DNA of 64,000 bases from 62-47 sp044463945. Lineage in GTDB: Bacteria; Pseudomonadota; Alphaproteobacteria; Rhizobiales; Xanthobacteraceae. The notes beneath the pieces are model-generated. The model was not told where the DNA came from. It made no database searches and saw nothing but the letters and a program-made list of their open reading frames with translations. The translations under genes and the position numbers were made by a program. The stretch spans positions 62,001 through 126,000 of the forward strand of contig JBIQLW010000007.1 of assembly GCA_044463945.1 (NCBI GenBank), given 5' to 3'. Below, piece by piece: positions 51,582 to 60,894 of this stretch. Every line of letters begins with the position of its first letter. Position 1 is the stretch's first letter.

Positions 51582-52241
51582 ATGCTCACGTCCATTGCTC
51601 TGGCAGACGTCGTTGCCGACGCACTCGGAATCACGCGAGAAAGCGCTCAGCTGCATCTGAAAACCATCAGGGCGGCCGGCGAGATATCCTTCAAGGGTTA
51701 CGGGCGGGCGGCCGCCGCAATGACGCCCCTTGATGCATCACGGTTGGTGATCGCGAGCGCTGGCAGCACCTTTGCGAAGGACTCGGTCGATGTCCTGACG
51801 CGGTTCGCGAAGCTCGTTCCGATCAGCAGTCGGACGCGCCGCACGAAGACACTGGAAGAAAGCCTGGCGCAACGGATCGCGGAGCTTCCGATGGATATCC
51901 CGCCACCCGATCGTGTGAGTCCATCACCGGAGTGGCAGCAACGTTTTGGCTCCCGGCGGCTCGCTGAGACGGCGCTTCAGCTGCTCGACGCGATTCCGAC
52001 GAACAACAAGAAGATCGACAGGCTTCCGCGCTTTGCGATCCTGCGCTGGCTTGATGATCGCGGGCACAGTGCTGTTGTTGTGTTTGGTCCGGAGGGAACG
52101 TCGATCGGAAGAGGCACCGAGATTTCCGACCTGTTGGACCAGTATTCCGATCACTGCCTGTTTCAGGTGAGGATTGTCAGGCGACAAGCGCTGATCGACA
52201 TCGCCACTGCACTCAAGAAGACAGCGCCCGCCTTACGGTAA
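51582..52241 (+). CDS. HTH-containing unknown protein, possible element repressor
   Basis: The protein has 219 residues. The N-terminus (LADVVADALGITRESAQLHL, KTIRAAGEISFKGYG) looks like a helix-turn-helix. The C-terminal half (RLPRFAILRWLDDRGHSAVV, VFGPEGTSIGRGTEISDLLD) is an unfamiliar domain. It is divergent from the excisionase/integrase pair and adjacent to the operator-like repeats, so a regulatory role is plausible. Confidence 0.55.
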   Translation: MLTSIALADVVADALGITRESAQLHLKTIRAAGEISFKGYGRAAAAMTPLDASRLVIASAGSTFAKDSVDVLTRFAKLVPISSRTRRTKTLEESLAQRIAELPMDIPPPDRVSPSPEWQQRFGSRRLAETALQLLDAIPTNNKKIDRLPRFAILRWLDDRGHSAVVVFGPEGTSIGRGTEISDLLDQYSDHCLFQVRIVRRQALIDIATALKKTAPALR

Positions 52242-52311
52242 CGCTTATGGTAACACTCGGTAACGCCGCCCTGCGGGCGCAAAAAACATCAACGAAAACA
52301 ATTGAAGATGG

Positions 52312-52385
52312 CGCGCCCGAAAGGATTCGAACCTCTGACCCCCAGATTCGTAGTCTGGTGCTCTATCCAGCTGAGCTACGGGCGC
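52312..52385 (-). tRNA. tRNA-Arg (anticodon ACG)
   Basis: Read leftward: acceptor GCGCCCG pairs with CGGGCGC, the D-arm has GCTC...GAGC, the anticodon stem is CCAGA/TCTGG with loop CTACGAA (anticodon ACG), and the T-arm is AGAGG-TTCGAAT-CCTTT. The CCA tail is not encoded. The 3' end faces the integrase and accessory genes, the usual orientation for an island attached at a tRNA gene. Confidence 0.95.
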
Positions 52386-52610
52386 GCAGGATGCGAGTCT
52401 TGCAGGCGGAGCCTGCAAACCGGCTGCAAATGCGTTCCGGTCGGCCGAGGGCGTCGCGGAAGCGGGCCATAGCTACCGGCTCCGGATTGGCTTGGCAAGG
52501 TCTTCTGCCGCGGCGCACCCATTTTACGTACCGCCCGGCATGGGCTTCGGGAATCCTGTGGCAATTTTGGAGCGCTTGCGGCCATTTGGTGGCGGCCGGC
52601 GCGCGCCGGG

Positions 52611-54176
52611 TCAGGCGCGGATGCGCTCGCCGCGCAGCGTCGCCAGTTCGACCGGACGGTCGGGAATGGCGATGCGGAACGTCGCCCCGATGGTGCCGTC
52701 CACCAGATGGATGTCGCCGCCATGGGCCTGCACCAGCTCGGCGGCGATGACGAGGCCGAGGCCGGTCCCGCCGGCGCGGTCGGACGCCTGGAACGCCTCG
52801 AACAGGTGGCTGCGCGCCTTCTGCGGCACGCCCGGGCCGGTGTCGGACACCTCGATCACCGTCACGGTCCCCTCGCGGCGGCCGGTGATGCGGATCTGCG
52901 CGGCGCCGGTGTCGGATTCCGGCCGGCTCTCCAGCGCCTGCTTGGCGTTCCTCACCAGATTCAGCAGCACGCGAAAGAGCTGGTCGGGATCGGCGTCGAT
53001 CATCAACCCGCGCTCGATGGCGTTGATCCAGCCGATCGCGAGCGGCCCGGTCGGCTGCGATCCCAGCCCCGCCGATTCCCGCACCTCGTTGACGATCGGC
53101 TCGACCGCGACCATACGCCGGTCCGGCGCGGCCTCCTGGGCGCGACCGTAGGACAAGGTGGACTGGCACAGCGCGATGGCGCGCTCCAGCGAACGCATCA
53201 GTTTGGGAGCGAAGCGCTGCACGCGCGGGTCCGGCACGCCGGCGAGCTGGTCGGATATCAGTTGCGAGGAGGCCAGCAGGTTGCGCAGGTCGTGATTGAT
53301 CTTCGACACCGCCAGCCCCAGTGCGGCGAGCCGGCTTTTCTGGTGCAGCATCGACACCAGATCGCGCTGCATGTCGGAGAGTTCGCGCTCCGCGACCCCG
53401 ATCTCGTCGCCGCGGTCGGAGGGCACGATGATGCTGGCGGAACTCTCCGGGTTGCGGTGGAAGCCGACGAGGTTCGCCGTCAGCCGCCGCATCGGCCGCA
53501 CGAACAGGAAATGCAGGGCGAAATAGACCAGCGCGGCGGTCAGGATCGCGATGCCGAACGAGAACAGCAACAGGTTGCCGGAGAAGCGGTACATCGCCCG
53601 CCGCAGCGGCAGTTCGTCGATCACCACCTCGATGAACTGAGCGCCGCCCGGCGCCGGCCCGATGACGCGGATGGTCTCGCTGCCGCTGTCCAGCATGGTC
53701 TCGAACGCGCCGACGATGGCGTCCCAGGCGGTCATGTCGCGCATATCGACGTCGTGATCGACCGCCGAGGGCAGATCGGCGCTGGCGAGCAGGCGGCGCT
53801 GCTGCCCCATCTTGATCGCCACCGCGCGGGCGCCGATGCTGTTGAGAATCTGCCGCGCCAGCGATTCCGGCACCATGCCGCTCGGCGCGGCGTCGAGCAC
53901 CAGCGCCGCGGTGTTGGCGGCGGCGATGCGGTCGTTGAGGCGGTTCATGCGGAAATTGGCGATCGCCGGCACGTAGATCAGCACTTCCGCGATCATCACC
54001 AGCGGAATCGTCAACAGCAGCAGCTTGCCGGAAAGCCCCAGCCGGCCCCGCGGCACCACCCGCGAGGTGGCCGGCTGAAGCCGCTCGCTGGCCTGCGGCA
54101 CGATATCCACCGGAGGAGGTGTCATGTCGCTCATATGGATCCGGCCCGGGATCGGGTCAAATGACTGATCCGCCAT
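52611..54176 (-). CDS. Membrane sensor histidine kinase (HAMP type)
   Basis: The 521-residue product from ATG 54176 (MADQSFDPIPGRIHM; 54134 is also possible) has an N-terminal membrane helix (SGKLLLLTIPLVMIAEVLIYV), a periplasmic domain, a second helix (FSFGIAILTAALVYFALHFL) and a HAMP linker. HisKA has KINHDLRNLLASSQLISDQL (His near 294), and the ATPase has LLNLVRNAKQAL, DTGPGVPQKA and GGTGLGLVIAAELVQAHGG. The KINHDLRN motif differs from the usual HE/D-x-R-T type but is typical of this alphaproteobacterial group. No response regulator adjoins it. Confidence 0.88.
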   Translation of the reverse strand: MADQSFDPIPGRIHMSDMTPPPVDIVPQASERLQPATSRVVPRGRLGLSGKLLLLTIPLVMIAEVLIYVPAIANFRMNRLNDRIAAANTAALVLDAAPSGMVPESLARQILNSIGARAVAIKMGQQRRLLASADLPSAVDHDVDMRDMTAWDAIVGAFETMLDSGSETIRVIGPAPGGAQFIEVVIDELPLRRAMYRFSGNLLLFSFGIAILTAALVYFALHFLFVRPMRRLTANLVGFHRNPESSASIIVPSDRGDEIGVAERELSDMQRDLVSMLHQKSRLAALGLAVSKINHDLRNLLASSQLISDQLAGVPDPRVQRFAPKLMRSLERAIALCQSTLSYGRAQEAAPDRRMVAVEPIVNEVRESAGLGSQPTGPLAIGWINAIERGLMIDADPDQLFRVLLNLVRNAKQALESRPESDTGAAQIRITGRREGTVTVIEVSDTGPGVPQKARSHLFEAFQASDRAGGTGLGLVIAAELVQAHGGDIHLVDGTIGATFRIAIPDRPVELATLRGERIRA

Positions 54177-54490
54177 CCTATACTGCCCCCCGCCCTGAGA
54201 AAATCCGGTGAATCGGGTTCCATGCGGGGCCCGCGAAAGGCACGCGCGCAAGGCGCAATGCACGGCTTTCGTGCCGCGATTTTCGCCAGGCGCCGCCCGG
54301 CTCGAACCATGCAGGCAAACGTTGACGAAAACAGGCCGCTCCCGTATAAGCCGCGCCAATTGTCCGCGATGGCCCGGTTCACCGGGCGCGGCTCGCCATG
54401 CAGGGCCGCAACCGGCTCTGATGGGCCAGAAGTTGCGGACCGACCTCAATTTTTTCTCGGCGAATTGCCCGGTCAGCGGAGAACAGACCC
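54177..54490. promoter_or_regulatory. Divergent promoter region of the kinase and rpmH
   Basis: 314 bp between the leftward kinase and rightward rpmH. The long open frames across it are artefacts of high GC. The rpmH promoter must be here, but no strong consensus is visible. Confidence 0.4.
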
Positions 54491-54625
54491 GTGAAGCGGA
54501 CTTATCAACCCAGCAAACTGGTGCGCAAGCGCCGTCACGGATTTCGCGCGCGGCTGGCGACCACCGGCGGCCGCAAGGTCCTCGCCGCCCGCCGCGCCCG
54601 GGGACGGAAGCGCCTGAGCGCCTGA
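54491..54625 (+). CDS. rpmH: 50S ribosomal protein L34
   Basis: The 44-residue product starts at GTG 54491: KRTYQPSKLVRKRRHGFRAR then LATTGGRKVLAARRARGRKR. This is the standard L34 sequence and length. It lies 23 bp upstream of rnpA, the classical bacterial pair. Confidence 0.97.
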   Translation: MKRTYQPSKLVRKRRHGFRARLATTGGRKVLAARRARGRKRLSA

Positions 54626-54648
54626 GCGGGCCTTCGCGAGGCCCTGTC

Positions 54649-54990
54649 ATGGAACGATTGAAACGGCGGGTGGACTTTCTCGCCGTTGCCGGCGGGGCGA
54701 AAGCCGCAAGCCCGGCCTTTGTCGTGCAGCGACGCCCGCGCGCCGATGACGGGCCGGTACGGATCGGCTTCACCGTTTCAAGGAAAGTCGGCACCGCGAC
54801 CGAACGCAACCGCGTTCGCCGCAGGCTTCGCGAATTGGTGAAGCGCGTCGATATCATGGCCATGCGGCCGCACAGTGATTATGTGCTGGTCGGCCGCCGC
54901 AGCGCCCTGCACCGCGCCTTCGCCGCGATGCTTGAGGATTTGCATCTGGCCCTTCGCCGCCTCGACCGGCCATCGCCGGAACGTTCGTGA
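54649..54990 (+). CDS. rnpA: Ribonuclease P protein component
   Basis: The 113-residue product: MERLKRRVDFLAVAGGAKAA, the conserved RNA-binding RNR motif region TATERNRVRRRLRELVK, and DYVLVGRRSA. ATG 54649 is chosen from the rpmH-rnpA layout and family length; the upstream extension of the frame reads through rpmH. It cleaves tRNA 5' leaders together with RNase P RNA. Confidence 0.95.
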   Translation: MERLKRRVDFLAVAGGAKAASPAFVVQRRPRADDGPVRIGFTVSRKVGTATERNRVRRRLRELVKRVDIMAMRPHSDYVLVGRRSALHRAFAAMLEDLHLALRRLDRPSPERS

Positions 54991-55060
54991 CCATCCCTGC
55001 AATCGACGGATCACACCAGCCGTTCCATTGCGCCCCGAACAGGATGACGGGACCCGACCG

Positions 55061-56905
55061 ATGACCGACAACCGCAACACCATCCTCGCCATCATCCTGT
55101 CCGGCCTGGTGCTGATCGGCTGGCAGTACTTCTTCAATATCCCGCAGATGGAAAAGCAGCGCGCCGCCGAGCAGGCGCAGAGCGAACTGGCCAAGAGCGC
55201 GGCCAAGACCACGCCCGGCGCCACCACGCCGGCGGAATCACCGGCCGGCACCGCGCCGACCGTCAGCCAGCCGTCCGCGACCGCTCCCGTCAGCCGCGAC
55301 GCCGCCATCGCCGCCTCCCCCCGCATCAAGATCGAGACGCCGCGCCTCACCGGCAGCATCGCCCTGAAGGGCGCGCGCATCGACGATCTCGCGCTGGTGA
55401 AGTATCGCGAGACCGTCGACCCGCAATCGCCGGCCATCGTGCTGTTCTCGCCATCCGGCAGCGCCGAGCCCTATTACGCGGAGTTCGGCTGGGTCGCCGC
55501 CAGCGGCTCGACGGTGAAGGTGCCCGATCAGAACACCGCGTGGCGGCAGGACGGCAGCGGCAACCTGACGCCCGATCATCCGGTGACGCTGACCTGGGAC
55601 AACGGCGAAGGACTGACCTTCCGCCGCACCATCACCATCGACGATCAGTATCTGTTCTCGATCAAGGACGAGGTCGTCAACGCCGGCGGCGGGCCGGTCA
55701 CGCTCTATCCGTTCGCGCTGATTTCGCGTCACGGCACCCCGCACGTCTCGGGCTACTACATCCTTCACGAGGGACTGGTCGGCTATCTCGGCGATCAGGG
55801 CCTTCAGGAATACAGCTACAAGAAGATCAGCGAAGCCAAGGCGGTCAACTTCAAGGTCACCAACGGCTGGCTCGGCATCACCGACAAATACTGGGCGGCG
55901 GCGCTGCTGCCGGAAACCACCGCCGCGCTGCAAGCGCGCTTCTCCTCGCAGCCGCTCGGCAATATCCAGACCTACCAGACCGACTATCTGGAAAACCCGC
56001 AGACCATCGCGCCGGGCGCAACCGGCACCACCAGCACGCGGCTGTTCGCCGGCGCCAAGGAAGCCAGGGTGGTCGGCCTCAATTTCCCGATCGAGGGTCT
56101 CGGCGGCTACAACAAGCAGCTCGGGCTCAATCACTTCGACCTCTTGATCGACTGGGGATGGTTCTACTTCATCACCAAGCCGATGTTCCTGATCCTCGAC
56201 TTCTTCTTCCACCTGTTCGGCAATTTCGGCGTCGCCATCCTGCTGGTGACGGTGCTGGTCAAGCTGGTGTTCTTCCCGCTCGCCAACAAGTCCTACGCCT
56301 CGATGGCGAAGATGAAGGCGGTGCAGCCGCAGCTTGCCGCGCTGAAGGAGCGTTATCCCGACGACCGGATGAAGCAGCAGCAGGAGATGATGGAAATCTA
56401 CAAAAAGGAGAAGATCAATCCGGTCGCCGGCTGTCTTCCCATCGCCTTGCAGATTCCGGTGTTCTTCTCGCTCTACAAGGTGCTGTTCGTCACCATCGAA
56501 ATGCGTCACGCGCCGTTCTTCGGCTGGATCAAGGACCTGTCCGCGCACGATCCCACCAACCTGTTCAACCTGTTCGGGCTGTTGAGCTTCGATCCCACGC
56601 ACCTGCCGGTGATCGGCCCCTATCTGATGCTGGGCCTGTGGCCGATCATCATGGGCATCACCATGTGGTTCCAAATGAAGCTCAACCCGACGCCGCCGGA
56701 CCCGACCCAGAAGATGATCTTCGACTGGATGCCGGTGATCTTCACCTTCATGCTGGCGTCGTTCCCGGCGGGACTCGTGATCTACTGGGCGTGGAACAAC
56801 CTGCTGTCGGTCTTGCAGCAGGGCTACATCATGCGCCGCAACGGGGTGAAGGTCGAACTGTTCGACAACCTCAAGGCGACCTTCGCCGGCAAGAAAGCGA
56901 CGTAG
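55061..56905 (+). CDS. yidC: Membrane protein insertase YidC
   Basis: This 614-residue product starts at ATG 55061 (TDNRNTILAIILSGLVLIGW). An N-terminal anchor is followed by a low-complexity Ala/Pro/Thr linker, the periplasmic beta-domain and the conserved C-terminal insertase with IDWGWFYFITKPMFLILDFF, FGVAILLVTVLVKLVFFPLA, VAGCLPIALQIPVFFSLYKV and FPAGLVIYWAWNNLLSVLQQ. It inserts inner-membrane proteins with or without SecYEG. Confidence 0.97.
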   Translation: MTDNRNTILAIILSGLVLIGWQYFFNIPQMEKQRAAEQAQSELAKSAAKTTPGATTPAESPAGTAPTVSQPSATAPVSRDAAIAASPRIKIETPRLTGSIALKGARIDDLALVKYRETVDPQSPAIVLFSPSGSAEPYYAEFGWVAASGSTVKVPDQNTAWRQDGSGNLTPDHPVTLTWDNGEGLTFRRTITIDDQYLFSIKDEVVNAGGGPVTLYPFALISRHGTPHVSGYYILHEGLVGYLGDQGLQEYSYKKISEAKAVNFKVTNGWLGITDKYWAAALLPETTAALQARFSSQPLGNIQTYQTDYLENPQTIAPGATGTTSTRLFAGAKEARVVGLNFPIEGLGGYNKQLGLNHFDLLIDWGWFYFITKPMFLILDFFFHLFGNFGVAILLVTVLVKLVFFPLANKSYASMAKMKAVQPQLAALKERYPDDRMKQQQEMMEIYKKEKINPVAGCLPIALQIPVFFSLYKVLFVTIEMRHAPFFGWIKDLSAHDPTNLFNLFGLLSFDPTHLPVIGPYLMLGLWPIIMGITMWFQMKLNPTPPDPTQKMIFDWMPVIFTFMLASFPAGLVIYWAWNNLLSVLQQGYIMRRNGVKVELFDNLKATFAGKKAT

Positions 56906-56943
56906 CGGCGTTGCGCGGCCGTTAGCCCGATGAGCAAACGAGG

Positions 56944-57046
56944 CGTCATCGTCCGCGAAAGCGGACGATCCAGTATTCGAGAGGCGTGCGTGGGAAACCT
57001 GATCCGCTATGGAAGACTGGATACTCCGCTTTCGCGGAGTATGACG
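56944..57046. repeat. REP-like bipartite palindromic repeat, copy 1
   Basis: A left hairpin (CGTCCGCGAAAGCGGACG) and a right hairpin (ACTCCGCTTTCGCGGAGT), bordered by CGTCAT and ATGACG, 103 bp overall, between yidC and ysxC. Copies at 62621 and 63104 have the same layout with different stem bases. Confidence 0.7.
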
Positions 57047-57201
57047 GCTTTCGTATTGCAGATTCCCCCGGAGAACGAATTCCCGGTGAGACTTCCAAGA
57101 CAACAGCCCAAACAGCCCACGCTTCATATCAGGCCGATTGCGCACACGGGTGCGGCGTCCCGATAAGCAGCCCGACATAACCGCCCCCGGATCACCACCC
57201 C

Positions 57202-57867
57202 ATGAACGACGACACCGAAACCAGAGGCGACAGCGATCTGATCGAAGCCGGCCGCAAGGTGTTCGCCGGCGACTGGCGCTTCATCTGGGCCGCGCCCTCG
57301 ATCGAGACGCTGCCGCCGATGGAAGGCGTCGAGATCGCGTTCGCCGGGCGCTCCAACGTCGGCAAGTCGAGCCTCATCAACGCGCTGACCGGCCGCAACG
57401 CGCTGGCCCGCACCTCGCACACGCCGGGCCGCACCCAGGAACTGATCTTCTTCGAGGGACCGAAGACCTGCGGGCTGCGGCTGGTCGACATGCCGGGCTA
57501 CGGCTACGCGCAGGCGTCGAAGACCAGGATCGCGTCATGGACCGCGCTGATCCATCAGTTTTTGCAGGGCCGCAGCAATCTGGCGCGCATCTACGTGCTG
57601 ATCGACTCGCGCCACGGCCTCAAGGAGGTCGATACCGACATTCTGAAGACGCTCGACCGCGCCGCCGTCAGCTATCAGATCGTGCTCACCAAGGCCGACC
57701 AGATCAAGCCCGCCGACCTCGCGGCGCGGATCGAAGCCACGCGCGAGGCGCTGAAAAAACATCCGGCGGCGTTCCCGCAGGTGCTGGCGACGTCGTCGCG
57801 CAGCGGCGCGGGACTGCCGGAGCTGCGCGCCGCGATCATGCGGCTGATGGCGGAGCGCGGCGCATGA
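57202..57867 (+). CDS. ysxC: Ribosome biogenesis GTP-binding protein YsxC/EngB
   Basis: The 221-residue GTPase has G1 AGRSNVGKSSLINALTG, the switch region RTSHTPGRTQELIFF, G3 LVDMPGYGYAQ and G4 IVLTKADQIK. Length and order after yidC are standard. It acts in 50S subunit assembly. The stop overlaps the next start by ATGA. Confidence 0.96.
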   Translation: MNDDTETRGDSDLIEAGRKVFAGDWRFIWAAPSIETLPPMEGVEIAFAGRSNVGKSSLINALTGRNALARTSHTPGRTQELIFFEGPKTCGLRLVDMPGYGYAQASKTRIASWTALIHQFLQGRSNLARIYVLIDSRHGLKEVDTDILKTLDRAAVSYQIVLTKADQIKPADLAARIEATREALKKHPAAFPQVLATSSRSGAGLPELRAAIMRLMAERGA

Positions 57868-58241
57868 GCCCGGCCGACGTCGCACGCGCTTTGATCGTCT
57901 GCGCCGGGGTGATGGGCACGGCCGGGGTGGCGCTGGCCGCCGCCGGCGCGCACCTGCCCGACGCGGCGCGGCTCACCACCGCTTCGCTGATGCTGCTGCT
58001 CCACGCCGCGGCCGTGCTCGGCGCCGCGGCGCTGGCCGAGCGTGGCCTCGTGCTGCCGGTGCCGGGCCTGATCGCCGCCGCCGGCTTCGTGCTCGGCGCC
58101 AGCCTGTTCGCCGGCGACCTGGTGCTGCGCGTCTTCGCCGGGCACGGCCTGTTTCCGCGCGCCGCGCCGAGCGGCGGCATCGTGCTGATGCTGAGTTGGC
58201 TGTTGCTGGCGGTCGCGGCGCTATGGCCGCGCAAGGGATGA
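57864..58241 (+). CDS. DUF423-like small membrane protein
   Basis: The 125-residue protein has about four hydrophobic helices (LIVCAGVMGTAGVALAAAGA, LTTASLMLLLHAAAVLGAAA, GLIAAAGFVLGASLFAGDLV, GIVLMLSWLLLAVAALW). The LLHAAAVLG and GDLVLRVF-type motifs fit DUF423. It overlaps ysxC by 4 bp. Function unknown. Confidence 0.75.
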   Translation: MSPADVARALIVCAGVMGTAGVALAAAGAHLPDAARLTTASLMLLLHAAAVLGAAALAERGLVLPVPGLIAAAGFVLGASLFAGDLVLRVFAGHGLFPRAAPSGGIVLMLSWLLLAVAALWPRKG

Positions 58242-58349
58242 TACCCTCCCCTGCTTCGGCGGCACGGATTTTGTCATGACGCCGCCGCGGCGAAATGCTA
58301 GCCAATGCCAACCTTTGCCCGCACGAGCCTTGTCCCGAGAGCCTGCCCG

Positions 58350-59258
58350 ATGACCCAGCCCGCCCCGACCGTTTCCGAAATCACGCCCAGCGATCAGGCG
58401 CGCATCCTGTCGGAAGCGCTGCCGCATATGCAGCAATACGACGACGAAACCATCGTCATCAAATACGGCGGCCACGCCATGGGCGCGGAACACCTCGCCA
58501 AAGCCTTCGCGCGCGACATCGTGCTCCTGGAGCAGACCGCGATCAATCCGGTGGTGGTCCATGGCGGCGGCCCGCAGATCGCCACCATGCTGCAACGGCT
58601 CGGCATCAAGTCGGAGTTCGCCGCGGGCCTGCGCATCACCGACGCCGCCACCATCGAGATCGTCGAAATGGTGCTGGCCGGCTCGATCAACAAGCAGCTC
58701 GTCGGCTACATCAACGAGGCCGGCGGCAAGGCGGTCGGCCTGTGCGGCAAGGACGGCAACATGGTCACCGCCTCAAAAGCAACGCGCAACATGGTCGATC
58801 CCGACTCCCACATCGAGAAGGTGATCGATCTCGGCTTCGTCGGCGAGCCGGAAAAGGTCGATCTCACGCTGCTCAACCAGTTGATCGGCCACGAACTGAT
58901 CCCGGTGCTGGCGCCGCTCGCGACATCCGGTAGCGGCCAGACCTTCAACGTCAACGCCGACACCTTCGCCGGTGCGGTGGCCGGGGCGCTGAAGGCCAAG
59001 CGGCTGCTGCTGCTGACCGACGTGCCGGGCGTGCTCGACAAGTCGAAGACGCTGATCCCGGAACTGTCGGTGAAGGACGCGCGCAAGCTGATCGCCGACG
59101 GCACCATTTCCGGCGGCATGATCCCCAAGGTCGAAACCTGCATCTACGCGCTGGAGCAGGGCGTCGAGGGCGTCGTCATCATCGACGGCAAGACCTCGCA
59201 CGCGGTGCTGCTCGAACTGTTCACCAATCAGGGCACCGGCACGCTGATCCACAAATGA
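58350..59258 (+). CDS. argB: Acetylglutamate kinase
   Basis: The 302-residue product starts at ATG 58350 (MTQPAPTVSEITPSDQARIL). The amino-acid kinase family motifs are TIVIKYGGHAMG, NPVVVHGGGPQIATML, GLCGKDGNMVTA, FNVNADTFAGAVAGALKAK and GTISGGMIPKVET. It catalyses the second step of arginine synthesis. An upstream ATG at 58305 is less likely. The stop overlaps the next gene by ATGA. Confidence 0.96.
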   Translation: MTQPAPTVSEITPSDQARILSEALPHMQQYDDETIVIKYGGHAMGAEHLAKAFARDIVLLEQTAINPVVVHGGGPQIATMLQRLGIKSEFAAGLRITDAATIEIVEMVLAGSINKQLVGYINEAGGKAVGLCGKDGNMVTASKATRNMVDPDSHIEKVIDLGFVGEPEKVDLTLLNQLIGHELIPVLAPLATSGSGQTFNVNADTFAGAVAGALKAKRLLLLTDVPGVLDKSKTLIPELSVKDARKLIADGTISGGMIPKVETCIYALEQGVEGVVIIDGKTSHAVLLELFTNQGTGTLIHK

Positions 59259-59959
59259 CCGCCGCGCCGTCCACCGCCAGAACCTTCGGCCACGTCGATA
59301 CCTGGGTTTTCGACCTCGACAACACCCTGTATCCGCATCACGTCAACCTGTGGCAGCAGGTGGATGCGCGGATCCGCGACTACGTGGCGATGACGCTGAA
59401 GGTCGCGCCCGAGGAAGCCTTCCGCATCCAGAAGGACTATTACAAGCGCTTCGGCACCACGATGCGCGGCATGATGTCCGAGCACGGCATTTCCGCCGAC
59501 GATTTCCTTAAGTTTGTCCACGAGATCGACCATTCGCCGCTGTCGCCCAACCCGGCGATGGGGGAGGCGATCGCGGCGCTTCCCGGCCGCAAGCTGATCC
59601 TCACCAACGGCTCGACCGACCACGCCGGCAAGGTTTTGGCGCGACTCGGTTTCCCGGATCATTTCGACGCGGTGTTCGACATCGTCGCCGCCGAGTTCGA
59701 GCCGAAACCCGCGCCGGGCACCTATCGGCGCTTCCTCGAACGCCACGCGGTCGATCCGGCGCGCTCCGCGATGTTCGAGGATCTGGCGCGCAATCTCGTG
59801 GTGCCTTACGACCTCGGCATGACCACGGTGCTGGTGGTGCCCGACGGCACCCGGGAAGTGGTGCGCGAGGACTGGGAGACGGAGGGCCGCGACGCGCCCC
59901 ATGTCGATCACGTCACCGACGACCTTGCCGGCTTCCTCGCGAAGCTCACCCTGCGCTGA
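59255..59959 (+). CDS. HAD-family pyrimidine 5'-nucleotidase
   Basis: The 234-residue protein has motif I WVFDLDNTLYPHHVN, motif II ILTNGSTDHAGKVL, a Lys-containing motif III around FEPKPAPGTYRRF, and motif IV SAMFEDLARNLVVPY. This is the SDT1/PHM8-like nucleotidase type commonly placed between argB and dapD in this group. It probably dephosphorylates pyrimidine nucleotides. Confidence 0.85.
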   Translation: MTAAPSTARTFGHVDTWVFDLDNTLYPHHVNLWQQVDARIRDYVAMTLKVAPEEAFRIQKDYYKRFGTTMRGMMSEHGISADDFLKFVHEIDHSPLSPNPAMGEAIAALPGRKLILTNGSTDHAGKVLARLGFPDHFDAVFDIVAAEFEPKPAPGTYRRFLERHAVDPARSAMFEDLARNLVVPYDLGMTTVLVVPDGTREVVREDWETEGRDAPHVDHVTDDLAGFLAKLTLR

Positions 59960-60035
59960 GCCGCGCTTGACTCTCTCCCGCTGAATCCGGACAAAAGCGT
60001 CCGAACCCGGACATCCGAAAGCCCAAGGAATCCCC

Positions 60036-60881
60036 ATGTCGCTCGCCTCGCTCGAATCCACCGTCAACGGCGCTTTTGAGGCGCGCGACACTGTCACCGC
60101 CGCGACCAGAGGCGAGGTGCGCGAGGCGGTCGATCACGCGCTCGACCTGCTCGACAAGGGCGAGGCGCGGGTGGCCGAGCGCGGCGCGGACGGCAAGTGG
60201 ACCGTCAACCAGTGGCTGAAGAAGGCGGTGCTGCTGTCGTTCCGGCTCAACGACATGAGCCCGATCCCCGGCGGGCCGGGCGGCGCGTCGTGGTGGGACA
60301 AGGTGCCCTCGAAGTTCGAGGGCTGGGGCGAGAACCGTTTCCGCGACGCCGGCTTCCGCGCCGTGCCGGGCGCGATCGTCCGCCGCTCCGCCTTCATCGC
60401 CAGGAACGTCGTGCTGATGCCGTCCTTCGTCAACCTCGGCGCGTATGTCGATGAGGGCACCATGGTCGATACCTGGTCCACGGTCGGCTCCTGCGCCCAG
60501 ATCGGCAAGCGCGTGCATATCTCCGGCGGCGTCGGCATCGGCGGCGTGCTGGAGCCGTTGCAGGCCGGCCCGGTGATCGTCGAGGACGACTGCTTCATCG
60601 GCGCGCGCTCGGAGGTGGCCGAAGGCGTCATCGTGCGCAAGGGCGCGGTGCTGGCGATGGGCGTGTTCCTCGGCGCGTCCACCAAGATCGTCGATCGCGA
60701 GACCGGCGAGGTCTTCGTCGGCGAGGTGCCGGAATATGCCGTGGTGGTGCCCGGCGCGCTGCCGGGCAAGCCGCTGAAGAACGGCCAACCCGGCCCTTCC
60801 ACCGCCTGCGCGGTCATCATGAAGCGCGTCGACGCGCGCACCCGCTCCAAGACCGGCATCAACGAACTGCTTCGCGACTGA
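60036..60881 (+). CDS. dapD: Tetrahydrodipicolinate N-succinyltransferase
   Basis: The 281-residue product shows QWLKKAVLLSFRLNDM, WWDKVPSKFEGW and the left-handed beta-helix hexapeptide repeats (FIARNVVLMPSFVNLGAYVD, GKRVHISGGVGIGGVLEPLQ, VIVEDDCFIGARSEVAEGVI). It performs the succinylation step of lysine/DAP synthesis. It is followed after 13 bp by dapE. Confidence 0.96.
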   Translation: MSLASLESTVNGAFEARDTVTAATRGEVREAVDHALDLLDKGEARVAERGADGKWTVNQWLKKAVLLSFRLNDMSPIPGGPGGASWWDKVPSKFEGWGENRFRDAGFRAVPGAIVRRSAFIARNVVLMPSFVNLGAYVDEGTMVDTWSTVGSCAQIGKRVHISGGVGIGGVLEPLQAGPVIVEDDCFIGARSEVAEGVIVRKGAVLAMGVFLGASTKIVDRETGEVFVGEVPEYAVVVPGALPGKPLKNGQPGPSTACAVIMKRVDARTRSKTGINELLRD

Positions 60882-60894
60882 CAACGAGCCGGCG

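Noticed and set aside
52707..54164. 485-codon rightward open frame
   Set aside because: It is antisense to the histidine kinase, whose HisKA and ATPase motifs are unmistakable. Long antisense frames are expected at this GC.
55238..57178. 646-codon leftward open frame
   Set aside because: It is antisense to yidC and contains low-complexity His/Glu/Arg runs typical of GC-rich shadow frames.
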